Shown here one piece after another: positions 24,229 through 32,960 of a DNA stretch of 64,000 nucleotides. The notes under the pieces are model-generated. The model was not told where the DNA came from, did not search any database, and was given only the letters and a program-made list of their open reading frames with translations. Origin of the DNA: Ovis canadensis (taxonomy: Eukaryota > Chordata > Mammalia > Artiodactyla > Bovidae). A program made the position numbers and the translations under genes. The stretch is taken from assembly GCF_042477335.2 (NCBI RefSeq), contig NC_091245.1:88326501-88390500 (forward strand), given 5' to 3'. Position 1 is the first letter of the stretch. Every line of letters starts with the position of its first letter.

Positions 24229-27200
24229 CTGAAAGGCAATGTGGAAGATACTCAGTAAAGTGCTACAAGTGGGTGGCAATGTATGATTAAAGAGGCTGTT
24301 TGGTTTAGGATACAACTAAAAAAGTAATACTTATTTTTCTATATATGAAAGCAGTATCTAAACACAATAAAACATTTGGGAAATATAGGAAAGTATAAAA
24401 TATAAATGAAATTAATCTTATAATCCTATCCTTCAAAGTGAAAGTAAAGACGCTCAGTCGTATCCGACTCTTAGCGACCCTATGGACTGCAGCCTACCAG
24501 GCTCCTCTGTCCATGGGACTCTCCAGGCAAGAGTACTGGAGTGGGTTGCCATTGCCATCCCTCAAGTTCAGCTCAGTTCAGCCGCTCAGTCGTGTCCGAC
24601 TCTTTGCGACCCCATGAATCACAGCACGCCAGGCCTCCCTGTCCATCACCAACTCCCAGAGTTCACTCAGACTCTCGTCCATCGAGTCAGTGATGCCATC
24701 CAGCCATCTCATCCTCTGTCGTCCCCTTCTTCTCCTGCCCCCAATCCCTCCCAGCATCAGTCTTTCCTAATGAGTCAGCTCTTTGCATGAGGTGGCCAAA
24801 GTACTAGAGCTTCAGCTTTAGCACCATTCCTTCCAAAGAAATCCCAGGGTTGATCTCCTTCAGAATGGACTGGTTGGATCTCCTTGCAGTCCAAGGGACT
24901 CTCAAGAGTCTTCTCCAACACCACAGTTCAAAAGCATCAATTCTTCGGCGCTCAGCCTTCTTCACAGTCTAACTCTCACATCCATACACGACCACTGGAA
25001 AAACCATAGCCTTGACTAGATGGACCTTATCCCTCAAAGACAACCACTATTAATATTTTCCTTTTTTAAATCTGCATGTATACTATATATACATTTTCTC
25101 TCATTTTATTGATATAAAACTGTGATCATAATGTTCATAGTTTTGTATTCTGCTTTTTTCACTAATACTCGGAGGACCCTCACTTGGAATGTCTTTGCTG
25201 CTGCTGCTGCTAAGTCGCTTCAGTCGTGTCCGACTCTGTGCGACCCCATAGACGGCAGCCCACCAGGCTCTGGTGTCCCTGGGATTCTCCAGGCAAACAC
25301 TGGAGTGAGTTGTCATTTCCTTCTCCAATGCATAAAAGTGAAAAGTGAAAGTGAAGTCGCTCAGTTGTGTCCGACACTTAGCGACCCCACGGACTGCAGC
25401 CTACCAGGCTCCTCCATCCATGGGATTTTCCAGGCAAGAGTACTGGAGTGGGGTGCCACTGCCTTCTCCATGGAATGTCTTTAGTACTTCTGTTATTACA
25501 GACATTGTTGCTGTTGTTGAGTCTTCCTCTGTGTTATTTATTGCTTTCTTTTACTGATAGTTCATGACAGCTCTTACTCTCCATTTAAATGTCATTGTGG
25601 TCTGAAAGCACATTAGCTTCAGAGACCAACCCATCTGGTCCTGTTGTCCAAAGGGTGGAACCTCCTTCCAAGTACTTGGAATGAGGAATCACTGATGAAC
25701 ACAGGGCAAGCCCCGGTCGTGTTTCTGAGGCATTTTCCTGAATAAATAGGAAAGGAAGGGATCTGTTGCCATCTACTCACCCATTATCTGATTCTAAACA
25801 CACCACAGGAATATCAGTGGGGTCCGAGGTTAGCTTAGCTGCTTGCTGGGCTAGAACAGATATCACTCCAGCATGCTCATCTGACAGGGTTCCGCGGCCT
25901 GGAAGACAGAGATGATATCATATTGCCTGACTGTCCAAAAATGAGTACAGAGGTACCATAGAACTGAACTGAATTATTCACAAAAAGAGGGTTCTCATGG
26001 TCTCTTAGATTATGTGGTGACAAAATCATTCTGCCCTGATATTCAGCTGGTTACATTAGCGAGAAAGCCAACAACAGCTTTTAACTCAGTAAGGTCATAA
26101 ACTACTCAATTTTCGAGGTCATTCCCATCACCGTCTCTAAACACCTTCTCAAGCATATGAGTAAGCTATAATTCAAGTCAATCTGAAAGCAAACTGAAAC
26201 CAAGAAGAAATTCAGAGGTGAGACTGACAAAAAGCAGCCGGTAAGGGCCAGAGACTTGTTGACACTAATTAATTCCTCATGGGAAATCTGATTTCCTTTT
26301 ACTGAGCTCAACCTCAAACGATATAAAGATTTTTACTCAGGAGTTCAGCTGTAGATCACCCTGACAGCATATATAAATACTCTGTGAGCAGTTATTTCCA
26401 CTAGAATAAGCTGATTGTTTTCAAAGAGCAACAGAATTGACTTTTTACTAATATTTGTTTTAGCCTGTAGATAATAACTAAATCTTGGGTGCCAGGTCCA
26501 AAAAGTAATTACTAAGTTTATAATATCTTCTGTATATAAAGACAACACAAGCCCCTCTGCTTGAAACTAAGTCAGGTCATAGATATGCCTCTTCGGCAGG
26601 GATGATGGATTTACTGTTGTTATGTAAAACATTAACTTCCCTGATGGCTCAGACGGTAAAGTGTCTGCCTACAATGCTGGAGACCTGGCTTCAATCCCTG
26701 GGTTGGGAAGATCTCCTGGAGAAGGGAATGGCAACCCACTCCAGTATTCTTGCCTCCATCCCCCCTACCCCCCAAAAAAGCATTAATTGGACATACAGTG
26801 AAATCTTTTGGGCCTTGAAGGTTTCTTGAAGGAATACATTTAGTTTTAGATTTCTGCACTTGAATTTCAGCCTTTCCATTTGTGAGTGTGGCAACAAACC
26901 TCAAAAAAATCTGCCCTTTTCCCTCCAACCAACTGGTTTGTGTGCAAAATCTAACTGGGTGACACAGACTACTACTTTCAATTACTCTCCCAGCAACAAT
27001 TCTGAGCTTTAAAAAGCCCTATAGTACAGAGGAGTAAAGAACAAGATGTCCTGGGTTTACTTGTTCTGACATGACTTAGCTGAAGCCTTCCATTGTCTAC
27101 CTTTCTGGATTTATTTTCTCATGTGTAACTGTTACCATTTATTGAGCATTATGTCTGAACTCTGTGTTGAGTGTTTTATATATATAATCTTATAGTACTG

Positions 27201-28922
27201 TGATTAAAAGACTATGGAGCCAGATTCAAATCCTAGCTCAACCATTTACTAACTGTGTGACCTTAGGCAAGTTTACTCAACCTCTGTGCCTCAGTTTCTT
27301 TACCTCATAGGGTTGTCATGAGGATTAAATGACTTAGTATATGTAAAGCACTTATAGTACTTGGTACACAGTAAGAGCTCATGGATGCAATTCCATAATA
27401 TTTATTATTAAAAAACAACTCAGTAAAGAAACTGAGCCTCTGAGATGTTCTTTTTGGTCCCAGTTCACACTACTAGTAAACAGAAGAGCAAGGGGGTGAA
27501 CCTACGTGTGTCCAACTCTACATCCCACATTTTTATTGCCTACTCACTTACTGTTAAGTGAAGTTGAACTGAAAAATAACACCATCACACATTTAGCAGG
27601 GTTACTGTGAAAATTAGAGATGATGTATACAGAGCTTAGCAGCCCCAACATATGGTATCTATTCAATAAATAGTAACTACTGTCATTATCTGAAGTCCTT
27701 TCTAGACCCAATTTAAAATTATTCAAATACTACTACAGTAGAAGCAACTGTGCAGTGCCAGAACTGCAAGAAACATTTCTACTTTTATAAATGTCAACTG
27801 AGAAGTTTCAGTTTTCTAATCTTGTTATTTGGAGATGATATCTACTCTCATAAAAGTCCCCAGAAAGTGTCAGGATAACAGGAAATAAAAACTAGAGAAC
27901 AATAGCATGCTAGGCTCTCAGTCAACATCAAGTGCTATGCAGTCTACCAAAAGGGATGATGTGAGATACTTACAACCTAGATTGAGTCCTTGTGAATCTG
28001 TGCACAGGACTCCAACAATGGATGGATTCTTCATCCTAATTCCAGGAACACAGGAAAAAGGAAGAAAATGATGTGGGAAAATGACATTAATAACAACACA
28101 AAGAGGCTTTCTATGTACCAGACATTAAATTCGTGTTACTCAATCTTTTTTCACTTATCATCCACTCCTATCCCAAGAAAAATTCAATTACAACTATTTT
28201 AAATTGAATAGTTAAACCAATTTTTCTCTCATGAGAGAAAAGACTGGCACAGCACTGTTGAGCTCTGGAGGGCCAGGAACGCTGCAATACCTGGGATCTA
28301 GTTGCCTTTGTTAAAAATGCATACTTTAGCATACCTACTCACTTGAAACTGCTGAGAAACTTAAGTAACAATGGATTGCCTCACGCTGAGGAAGTGGGAA
28401 ACTGAGCGGTACTGATGGGAAGGAGGTGTTCCCCTGTACGCTGTCTTATATTTTTCCAATTTTGGATTTTACGTAGATATTACTCATTCGAAAAATTTAA
28501 GGGATGCCTTTCATTTCCTTAGGCGACAAGTAACTGGTTACACCCGGAAGGAAATATGTATGTGTGTTTACGTTTATAAAGGCAGGGCTCGGCACAGGTG
28601 GTACATCTTTCCCTCGAAAGAACCGGGTTCCTAAAACTGTCGAAGAGCGACCCTGTCCAGACAATTTCAGCACGACAGAGGGGTTGGGGCTCGGACCGCG
28701 GAGACCGGCTCGGGAGGGAGTGTGCGGAGCCCCTGCGCAATTTAATTCCGGGTCACCTCGCACCCCCACCGGAGGCCCCGGGACAGAGCGTCTCCTAGAC
28801 GTCCAGCCGGCGCTCGCAGCTCGCACTCTGTCCCGTTCAACTTCTCCAGCCGCGACCCCAGGACGGGCCGACAAGGATACTACTCACGTGTCCTCCAAGT
28901 GTTGCTCTAAGGTAGCCTCCAT
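24168..28922 (-). CDS. LAMTOR5: LAMTOR5 (HBXIP), Ragulator complex subunit, complete four-exon coding region
   Basis: The spliced minus-strand product is a 91-residue protein starting [12 protein letters not shown] and ending AVHKMAS. I recognise it as LAMTOR5, a roadblock-fold subunit of the lysosomal Ragulator complex, which anchors Rag GTPases and supports amino-acid-dependent mTORC1 activation; the protein was first named HBXIP. Coding exons of 35, 62, 118 and 61 nt sum to 276 nt, which is 91 codons plus stop. Each intron has GT donor and AG acceptor dinucleotides, and the reading frame is unbroken. The short form is chosen because the frame upstream of ATG 28922 meets a TGA within 60 nt, so a longer N terminus would need another exon or a non-AUG start. 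Introns carry Bov-tA, BOV-A2, BovB and MIR copies. SLC16A4 lies downstream on the same strand. Confidence 0.97.
24436..24563 (-). repeat. Bov-tA monomer (minus)
   Basis: AAAGTGAAAGTAAAGACGCTCAGTCG through ATGGGACTCTCCAGGCAAGAG to GGGTTGCCATTGCCATC, directly abutting a BovB fragment. Confidence 0.88.
24566..25028 (-). repeat. BovB LINE 3' fragment (minus)
   Basis: Starts TTCAGCTCAGTTCAGCCGCTCAGTCG and continues through CATCCATACACGACCACTGG to CCTTGACTAGATGGACC, the reversed 3' end of BovB. Confidence 0.93.
25197..25470 (-). repeat. BOV-A2 SINE (minus) with target duplication
   Basis: A (GCT)n head and two reversed monomers. A 12-bp duplication TGGAATGTCTTT flanks it at 25185-25196 and 25471-25482. 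Confidence 0.95.
25781..25898 (-). CDS. LAMTOR5: LAMTOR5 coding exon 3
   Basis: A 118-nt exon after a good polypyrimidine-AG acceptor (TCTTCCAG ending at 25899). It encodes the [20 protein letters not shown] and [19 protein letters not shown] segments, which are the central helix and following strands of the roadblock fold. It ends in GG before donor GTGAGT. Confidence 0.96.
26634..26757 (+). repeat. Bov-tA SINE, 3'-truncated
   Basis: ACTTCCCTGATGGCTCAGAC, GGAAGATCTCCTGGAGAAGG and CCAGTATTCTTGCC, then breaking off into a C-rich run. Confidence 0.9.
27185..27400 (+). repeat. MIR SINE
   Basis: GATTAAAAGACTATGGAGCCAGA, the MIR core AACTGTGTGACCTTAGGCAAG, CTCTGTGCCTCAGTTTC, AGGGTTGTCATGAGGATTAAATGA and TTGGTACACAGTAAGAGCTC are in consensus order. 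Confidence 0.9.
27974..28035 (-). CDS. LAMTOR5: LAMTOR5 coding exon 2
   Basis: A 62-nt exon following acceptor TTAG (AG at 28037-28036). It completes the Thr codon as ACG and encodes [20 protein letters not shown], ending with the first base of a Cys codon before donor GTAAGT (28-kb side to 27973 downward). It covers the first beta strands of the roadblock fold. Confidence 0.95.
28036..28599 (-). other. LAMTOR5 intron 1 (part outside CpG island)
   Basis: AT-rich intronic sequence leading to the CpG island; nothing else recognised. The intron ends at 28887. Confidence 0.7.
28888..28922 (-). CDS. LAMTOR5: LAMTOR5 coding exon 1
   Basis: The ATG is at 28922-28920 on the minus strand and encodes [11 protein letters not shown] plus two bases of a Thr codon. 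The exon ends at 28888 before a strong donor, GTGAGT (28887 downward). It lies inside the CpG-rich block, as expected for a housekeeping first exon. The 5' UTR continues to higher coordinates; the exact TSS is not visible. Confidence 0.95.
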
Positions 28923-28975
28923 CTCGTCACGGGTCGCCTCCTTCTTCGCCACTGGTGTCAGGTGCCTCTCGGGCG

Positions 28976-28990
28976 GTCACATGACGTGAG
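28976..28990. promoter_or_regulatory. E-box plus CRE-like cluster close to the LAMTOR5 start
   Basis: Plus strand GTCACATGAC overlaps TGACGTGA. The first differs by one core base from the TFEB/TFE3 CLEAR palindrome GTCACGTGAC; the second resembles ATF/CREB half-sites. It lies about 55-70 bp upstream of the ATG. Binding is an inference from motif similarity only. Confidence 0.45.
28977..28982 (-). promoter_or_regulatory. Start-stop upstream AUG (AUGUGA) before LAMTOR5
   Basis: On the minus strand ATG (28982-28980) is followed at once by TGA (28979-28977). It is 60 nt upstream of, and in frame with, the LAMTOR5 ATG. If the TSS lies beyond 28982 this is a minimal uORF in the 5' UTR; if not, it is promoter DNA. 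Confidence 0.4.
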
Positions 28991-29089
28991 CGCGCCGTAA
29001 GCAAGGACGGCGCCTCCAAAGGGACAAACTTCGCGGCGCGTCCTCCGCGTTATGTCCAGGATGACATCATTACGCGCCCGCCGCGGCGT

Positions 29090-29094
29090 ATTGG
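29090..29094 (-). promoter_or_regulatory. CCAAT box (NF-Y type) in LAMTOR5 promoter
   Basis: ATTGG on plus gives CCAAT on the coding strand, about 170 bp upstream of the ATG. That is a usual NF-Y position in TATA-less CpG-island promoters. Confidence 0.45.
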
Positions 29095-29300
29095 CAGGGG
29101 TTCTGTTTCCCGCGCGGCGACTGGCGACTGGACGGCGTGGAATGTTCCCTGAGGAGGGAAATCTGCAGTCCCACCGATTCCGAGAAGTCGGGCGAGATCT
29201 AATTGAAGTTTTACAATAAATAACCTGCCCTGTTCCGCGGGGTCTCATCCAGGCGGTGGGGCAGGGACAGACAAGAGCGACACAGGATCCCAATGAAGGA

Positions 29301-29689
29301 TCCCCAGGCTTGTAGGAGAAAAGATTGAACACAGACTAGAGGACGAGATGGAACAAGGCTAATGGAGGTTTCGGGAAACGGTCGGGATTTTAAGGAAAAG
29401 GTTGGTTCTTCCCCTTTGGCAAGGGAAAGAACCTGGCACTTGTGATAAAGACTAGATAGGACTACTTAAGAATAACCTTTTAAAAAAAGTTAATTAGCCC
29501 ACCCATAGTCTCTGTCCAAAGATGAATATTAATCCCTTGGAGAATATTCTTCAAGCAATTATCTTTGCAAGTAAATGCTTTTATGTTGTTGTATCTTTTT
29601 AAAGCTAAATCGACACACATACTGGGTATACTATTCTGCTGCTGATCTTTTGCACAGTATTTAGCATAAATGTCTTTCCATGTCAGTAA
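29301..29689. other. Spacer between LAMTOR5 promoter and ERV locus
   Basis: About 390 bp of AT-rich unique sequence; no feature recognised. Confidence 0.4.
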
Positions 29690-29776
29690 GTGGCTTCCCA
29701 GGTAGCTCAGCGGTAAAGAATCTGTCTGCTAGTGTAGGACTCGTGAGTTCGATCCCTGGGTTAGGAAGATTCTCTG
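29690..29776 (+). repeat. Bov-tA SINE, left part, split by the ERV
   Basis: A tRNA-like head (TGGCTTCCCAGGTAGCTCAG, GTGAGTTCGATCCCTGGG, GGAAGATTCTCTG) stops where the ERV LTR begins. The body resumes at 38813 with GAGAAGGAAATGGCAACC, the exact continuation of the SINE. Confidence 0.9.
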
Positions 29777-30031
29777 TGAAGCAGTCTTTTGGGCCTAGAA
29801 AAGAAAACAACAGTCTCAGAGGCCCTTGCAGAATCATCTAACTTCGGAGAAAATGAAACTCCAGGCCGGTTGCATCTATCTGGGACTTATCACCTCCTGT
29901 CCAGAAACCTTCCACCCCCTACACCTGCCCAGAAGACTTATCACCCCCCCGCCCAACTACAAATGCCATCTCAACTAAAGAATACCCAAAACATCCCGCC
30001 TGATTAACATTTCCCTTATCGCTTCCACAAA

Positions 30032-30244
30032 GTGAAAGTGAAGTCGTGAAAGTGAAGTCGCTCAGTCGTGTCCGACTCTTTGAGACCCCATGGACTATAG
30101 CCTCTGTCCATGGGATTTTCCAGGCAATAGTACTGGAGTGGATTGCCATTTCCTTCTCCAGGGGATCTTCCTGACCCAGGGATCGAACCCGGGTCTCCCA
30201 CATTGTAGGCAGACGCTTTACTGTCTGAGCCACACTATAAACCC
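30032..30244 (-). repeat. Bov-tA SINE (minus) inside the ERV 5' LTR
   Basis: A short direct duplication of AGTGAAAGTGAAGTCG precedes the reversed Bov-tA monomer and its tRNA part (GATCGAACCCGGGTCTCCC, GACGCTTTACTGTCTGAGCC). A 15-bp target duplication TATCGCTTCCACAAA lies at 30017-30031 and 30245-30259. The SINE separates U3 sequences from the TATA box. Confidence 0.95.
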
Positions 30245-30265
30245 TATCGCTTCCACAAACCTCCC

Positions 30266-30271
30266 TATAAA
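30266..30271 (+). promoter_or_regulatory. TATA box of ERV 5' LTR
   Basis: TATAAA at the expected U3 position, conserved at 38663-38668 in the 3' LTR. Confidence 0.75.
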
Positions 30272-30414
30272 TATGGAGACTCCTTGATCCCTCTCGGCGC
30301 TCAGCCTGGTCGTTAGGCCGACTGTCGCCCCTCCTTGCCTGAATTAAGGTAACCTACTTCTGTCGAGGTCGTCTTTCTTCTTTCTGCCTCAGCCCCAACT
30401 ATACCTTATATTCT

Positions 30415-30432
30415 TGGTGCGGAAACCCAGGA
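30415..30432 (+). other. ERV primer binding site, tRNA-Phe type
   Basis: TGGTGCGGAAACCCAGGA starts four bases after the LTR. It matches the complement of the tRNA-Phe 3' end at 16 of 18 positions (mismatches at positions 7 and 15). Other tRNAs I considered (His, Glu, Pro) fit worse. Confidence 0.8.
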
Positions 30433-30946
30433 AGGGGAGAGGCACTTGGCTCACTCTCTCTCACTCTCCCTCCCTCTCCCTCCCTCTCATTGTTTTCCCT
30501 TTTCCTGGAGTCTGGGAGGGTGAACATCCTCCGAGCTCACGAGCTCACTTTTCTGCCGGGGCTCAAGTTCCCCTTGGGGACGCCTAGTGCCTTTGTGAGC
30601 GGTGCAAGCCTTGGGCTAAGGCTTATTGGTGCTTTGCCTACCCCCAGGCCTTGGCTGTACCCCCTCTCCCTCTCTCTCTCTCTGACGACCTCCGGAATAG
30701 GGAACTCTTGCCATTCGACTGCTCTACTGCAACACTCCACTCAAGCCGGCCCCTAGATTAAGGTAAGATCCGCATGGTGTTCTAGAGGCACCCTAGAACT
30801 CAGTCCTCTTTGAGTCCCGGGACCCCCGGCCCAGGGCCACTCTGTAGGCGACCGTGGGGGACGCTCCACCTTGACACAGAGCTCTCTTCTCATAACTCCT
30901 ATTGCGACTTGAGCTCCCAACAGGAGCCTCTGCCTGCCTTTCAATT
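30433..30946 (+). other. ERV leader region
   Basis: About 510 bp between PBS and gag, with pyrimidine-rich runs at 30460-30490 and 30660-30685. It would hold the packaging signal and splice donor; neither can be located by eye. Confidence 0.6.
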
Positions 30947-32440
30947 ATGGGGTCTAGCCAATCTGTCCCAAAAGACTCCCCTCTGACTTGTGTTCTCAAA
31001 ACTCTCAAACCACTCTCACTCACTGAACTCAAAGCTAACGGTTTAAAACAACTGTACACAGATTTGGCCTCAATACCAATTAGACAATCAAGACTGCTGG
31101 CCTGAAGTCGGCACATTTGACTTTAACGTTCTTCAAAATCTCACCGACTTCCTTAAACGGAATGGCAAGTGGTCAGAGGTCCCCTATGCCCAAGGCTTTC
31201 GGGCCCTTCGGATCAGCCCTCCCTATGCAAGGCCTGCTCCACCCACGAGGTCCTTCTATGCACCTTGCCTCCCAAGCGAAAGGGCTCTTCCTCATCTAAC
31301 TGCAGACCACGACCTTCTGACCTTCCGCACCCCTGGAGTTCGACCCGCGGATGAGCCCCCTCCCTACCCGCTGCCCCGCCAACCCTCTCCTTCCCCTTCA
31401 TCCAACTCACCTACTGGCGTGGAAACCTCTCCTGACTTCCCCTCAACCCTGCTACCCCATCTCACCGACTCCCCTCCCCTCTTTCTCCCCACCCCCACAC
31501 AGTCCCATACCCAACACGTTTCCCCTGAGAGAGGTGGCAGGACCAAAGGGCCCCACCCGAGTCCACGTGCCATTTTCATTGTCAGATATGAGCCAGATAG
31601 AAGAAAAGCTAGGATCATTTTCCGAAAATCCTACCAGATACAGGAAAAAATTCCTGAGACTCTCCCAGGCCTATAACCTCACATGGAGTGACATATATTA
31701 TATCCTAAATGCCACTCTCACCCCTGACAAAAAAGACCGTATCTGGCAAGTGGCAAAAGCCCATGCTGATCATTTACACAACCAAGACTGGGATAGCTCA
31801 GTTGCTGATGAGGCAGTGCCTCAGTTAGATCCCCACCGGACCTACCAGCCCAGTAACCCAGGTATCAAGAGACTCAATCATATGATTACCTGCATTCTAG
31901 AAGGAATGCAAAAAAATATTCATATCCATGTCAGTTATGATAAAGTCAGAGAAATCACCCAAGGGGCAGACGAAAATCCAGCCTTATTCTTGGCATGCCT
32001 CACAGGCATAGTCCAGAAGTATACCAACCTAGATATCACCACCCCTGCTGGGTTACTCTACCTTCACGTTCAATTCATCAGCCAGTCCACCCCTGACATC
32101 AGACGCAAGCTTCGACAACTAGAAAAGGGCCCCAAGACCCCCCAAAGAGACCTAGAAGTAGCCTTCAAGGTGTTCAGTAATAAAGAGGATGAGGCTAAGA
32201 GAAAAAAAGAACGTGAGAGAAAAGCTAAATATGCCTTTTTGGCGGCAGCAGTTAAGAAAAGAGATCAGCCTGGCCCAAGTCATCCCAGAACGGGGCTTAA
32301 GACCACTACCACCCCCACCCCGGACCCGGCTTCCGATGCAACCAGTCAGGACACTGGGCAAAGGCATGCCCAAACCCGCGGCCCCCCCCCAAAAGCATGC
32401 CCAACCTGTGGCCAGTGGGGACACTGAAAGATGGACTGTC
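30947..32440 (+). pseudogene. gag: ERV gag pseudogene (matrix, capsid, nucleocapsid)
   Basis: Gag encodes the virion structural polyprotein. The start is ATG 30947, followed by Gly-Ser-Ser, an N-myristoylation signal. A one-base gain in a T run at 31063-31065 shifts the matrix frame, and a PPPY late-domain motif is readable at 31356-31367 in the shifted frame. Near 31500 the frame changes again; capsid then stays open to 32427 and carries VHVPFSLSDMSQIEEKLGSF and the NPTRY..FL segment. The nucleocapsid shows two zinc-knuckle-like motifs in different frames. The second (C-P-T-C-G-Q-W-G-H) is cut by TGA at 32425-32427. It is not functional as it stands. Confidence 0.9.
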
Positions 32441-32589
32441 CCCAGGGATGCCCTGGCAGCCCTGGGGAGGTCCCCACCTCCCAGACCTGGAGAGTGGAAT
32501 GCCCACAGGGACGCCCTGGCGCCTCTGGGGAAACCCCCACTTCTCCCCAGAACCCCAGCCCAACCATACGAGAGTTGTTCCAATGACGG

Positions 32590-32960
32590 CCGGGTTCCAA
32601 CCCCGCTGTGTCCTGAACAGGAGCTCGGAACTTAGGGTAGACGGGGTAGTGGCCGGAAAATAGACCTCCTTTATAGTAGACACTGGAGCCACTTTCTCTC
32701 TCTTAACTTCCTACTCTGGCCCAACTCAGGACTCAGAACTCACAATCAAGGGGGTCTCTGGGGTTCCCCTAAGGCCAAAAATCAGCCCTCCATTACTCTG
32801 TCAATTTGGAAAATCGAGCCTTATACACTCATTCCTCATAATGCCTCAGTGCCTGATGGCACTCCTAGGGAGAGATTTGTTATCCAAACTGGGGGTCTTT
32901 ATTACCATACCCCCCCCCTCGATATAGTCTATATTCTGCATACAGATGGCACCTGGACGG
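32590..32960 (+). pseudogene. pro: ERV protease (pro) pseudogene
   Basis: A retroviral aspartic protease, which would cleave Gag and Gag-Pol. The active-site box V-D-T-G-A is at 32676-32690 in frame 3, and the conserved late G-R-D-L motif is near 32870. A TAG nine codons or fewer before the DTGA box (32661-32663) closes the frame. Downstream open sequence continues to the RT region. Confidence 0.85.

Larger units (their letters stand above)
24229..25780 (-). other. LAMTOR5 intron 3
   Basis: The intron between coding exons 3 and 4. It holds a Bov-tA (24436), a BovB (24566) and a BOV-A2 (25197), all in minus orientation, so they are in sense with the gene. The remaining sequence is unique. Confidence 0.85.
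25899..27973 (-). other. LAMTOR5 intron 2
   Basis: The intron between coding exons 2 and 3. It contains a Bov-tA (26634) and a MIR (27185); otherwise no feature was recognised. Confidence 0.8.
28600..29300. promoter_or_regulatory. LAMTOR5: CpG-island promoter of LAMTOR5
   Basis: This block is GC-rich with many CpG dinucleotides, in contrast to the CpG-poor DNA around it. It spans LAMTOR5 exon 1 and its upstream region. On the minus strand upstream of the ATG there is a CCAAT box (29094-29090), an ATF/AP-1-like TGACATCA (29062-29069) and an E-box/CRE cluster (28976-28990). No TATA box is seen. CpG-island promoters are often bidirectional, so a plus-strand noncoding transcript is possible, but nothing in the sequence proves one. 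Confidence 0.85.
29777..30410 (+). mobile_element. ERV 5' LTR, containing a SINE
   Basis: It starts TGAAGCAGTC and ends ACTATACCTTATA, homologous to the 3' LTR. Without the inserted SINE (30032-30244 plus one duplication copy) it is about 405 bp. It lacks about 24 bp present in the 3' LTR near 38452-38475. The TATA box is TATAAA at 30266-30271. The poly(A) signal position reads AATTAA, where the 3' LTR has AATAAA. Confidence 0.93.

Noticed and set aside
28564-28989. 141-codon plus-strand frame across the CpG island, and a 125-codon minus-strand frame (28497-28874)
   Set aside because: Both are open because the region is GC-rich and stop-poor. The first is antisense to LAMTOR5 exon 1 and the second runs through its intron; neither has a known domain.
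29690-29776. Possible tRNA gene (box A/B-like sequence, GGTTCGATCC type) here and at 26634, 39013, 42599, 52433
   Set aside because: These are the tRNA-derived heads of Bov-tA SINEs. No complete cloverleaf is formed and the BovB-derived body follows.
32152-32692. Minus-strand frames of 84-143 codons opposite the ERV gag/pro region
   Set aside because: They are complements of C-rich retroviral sequence. No minus-strand product is known for this type of ERV and no motif is visible.
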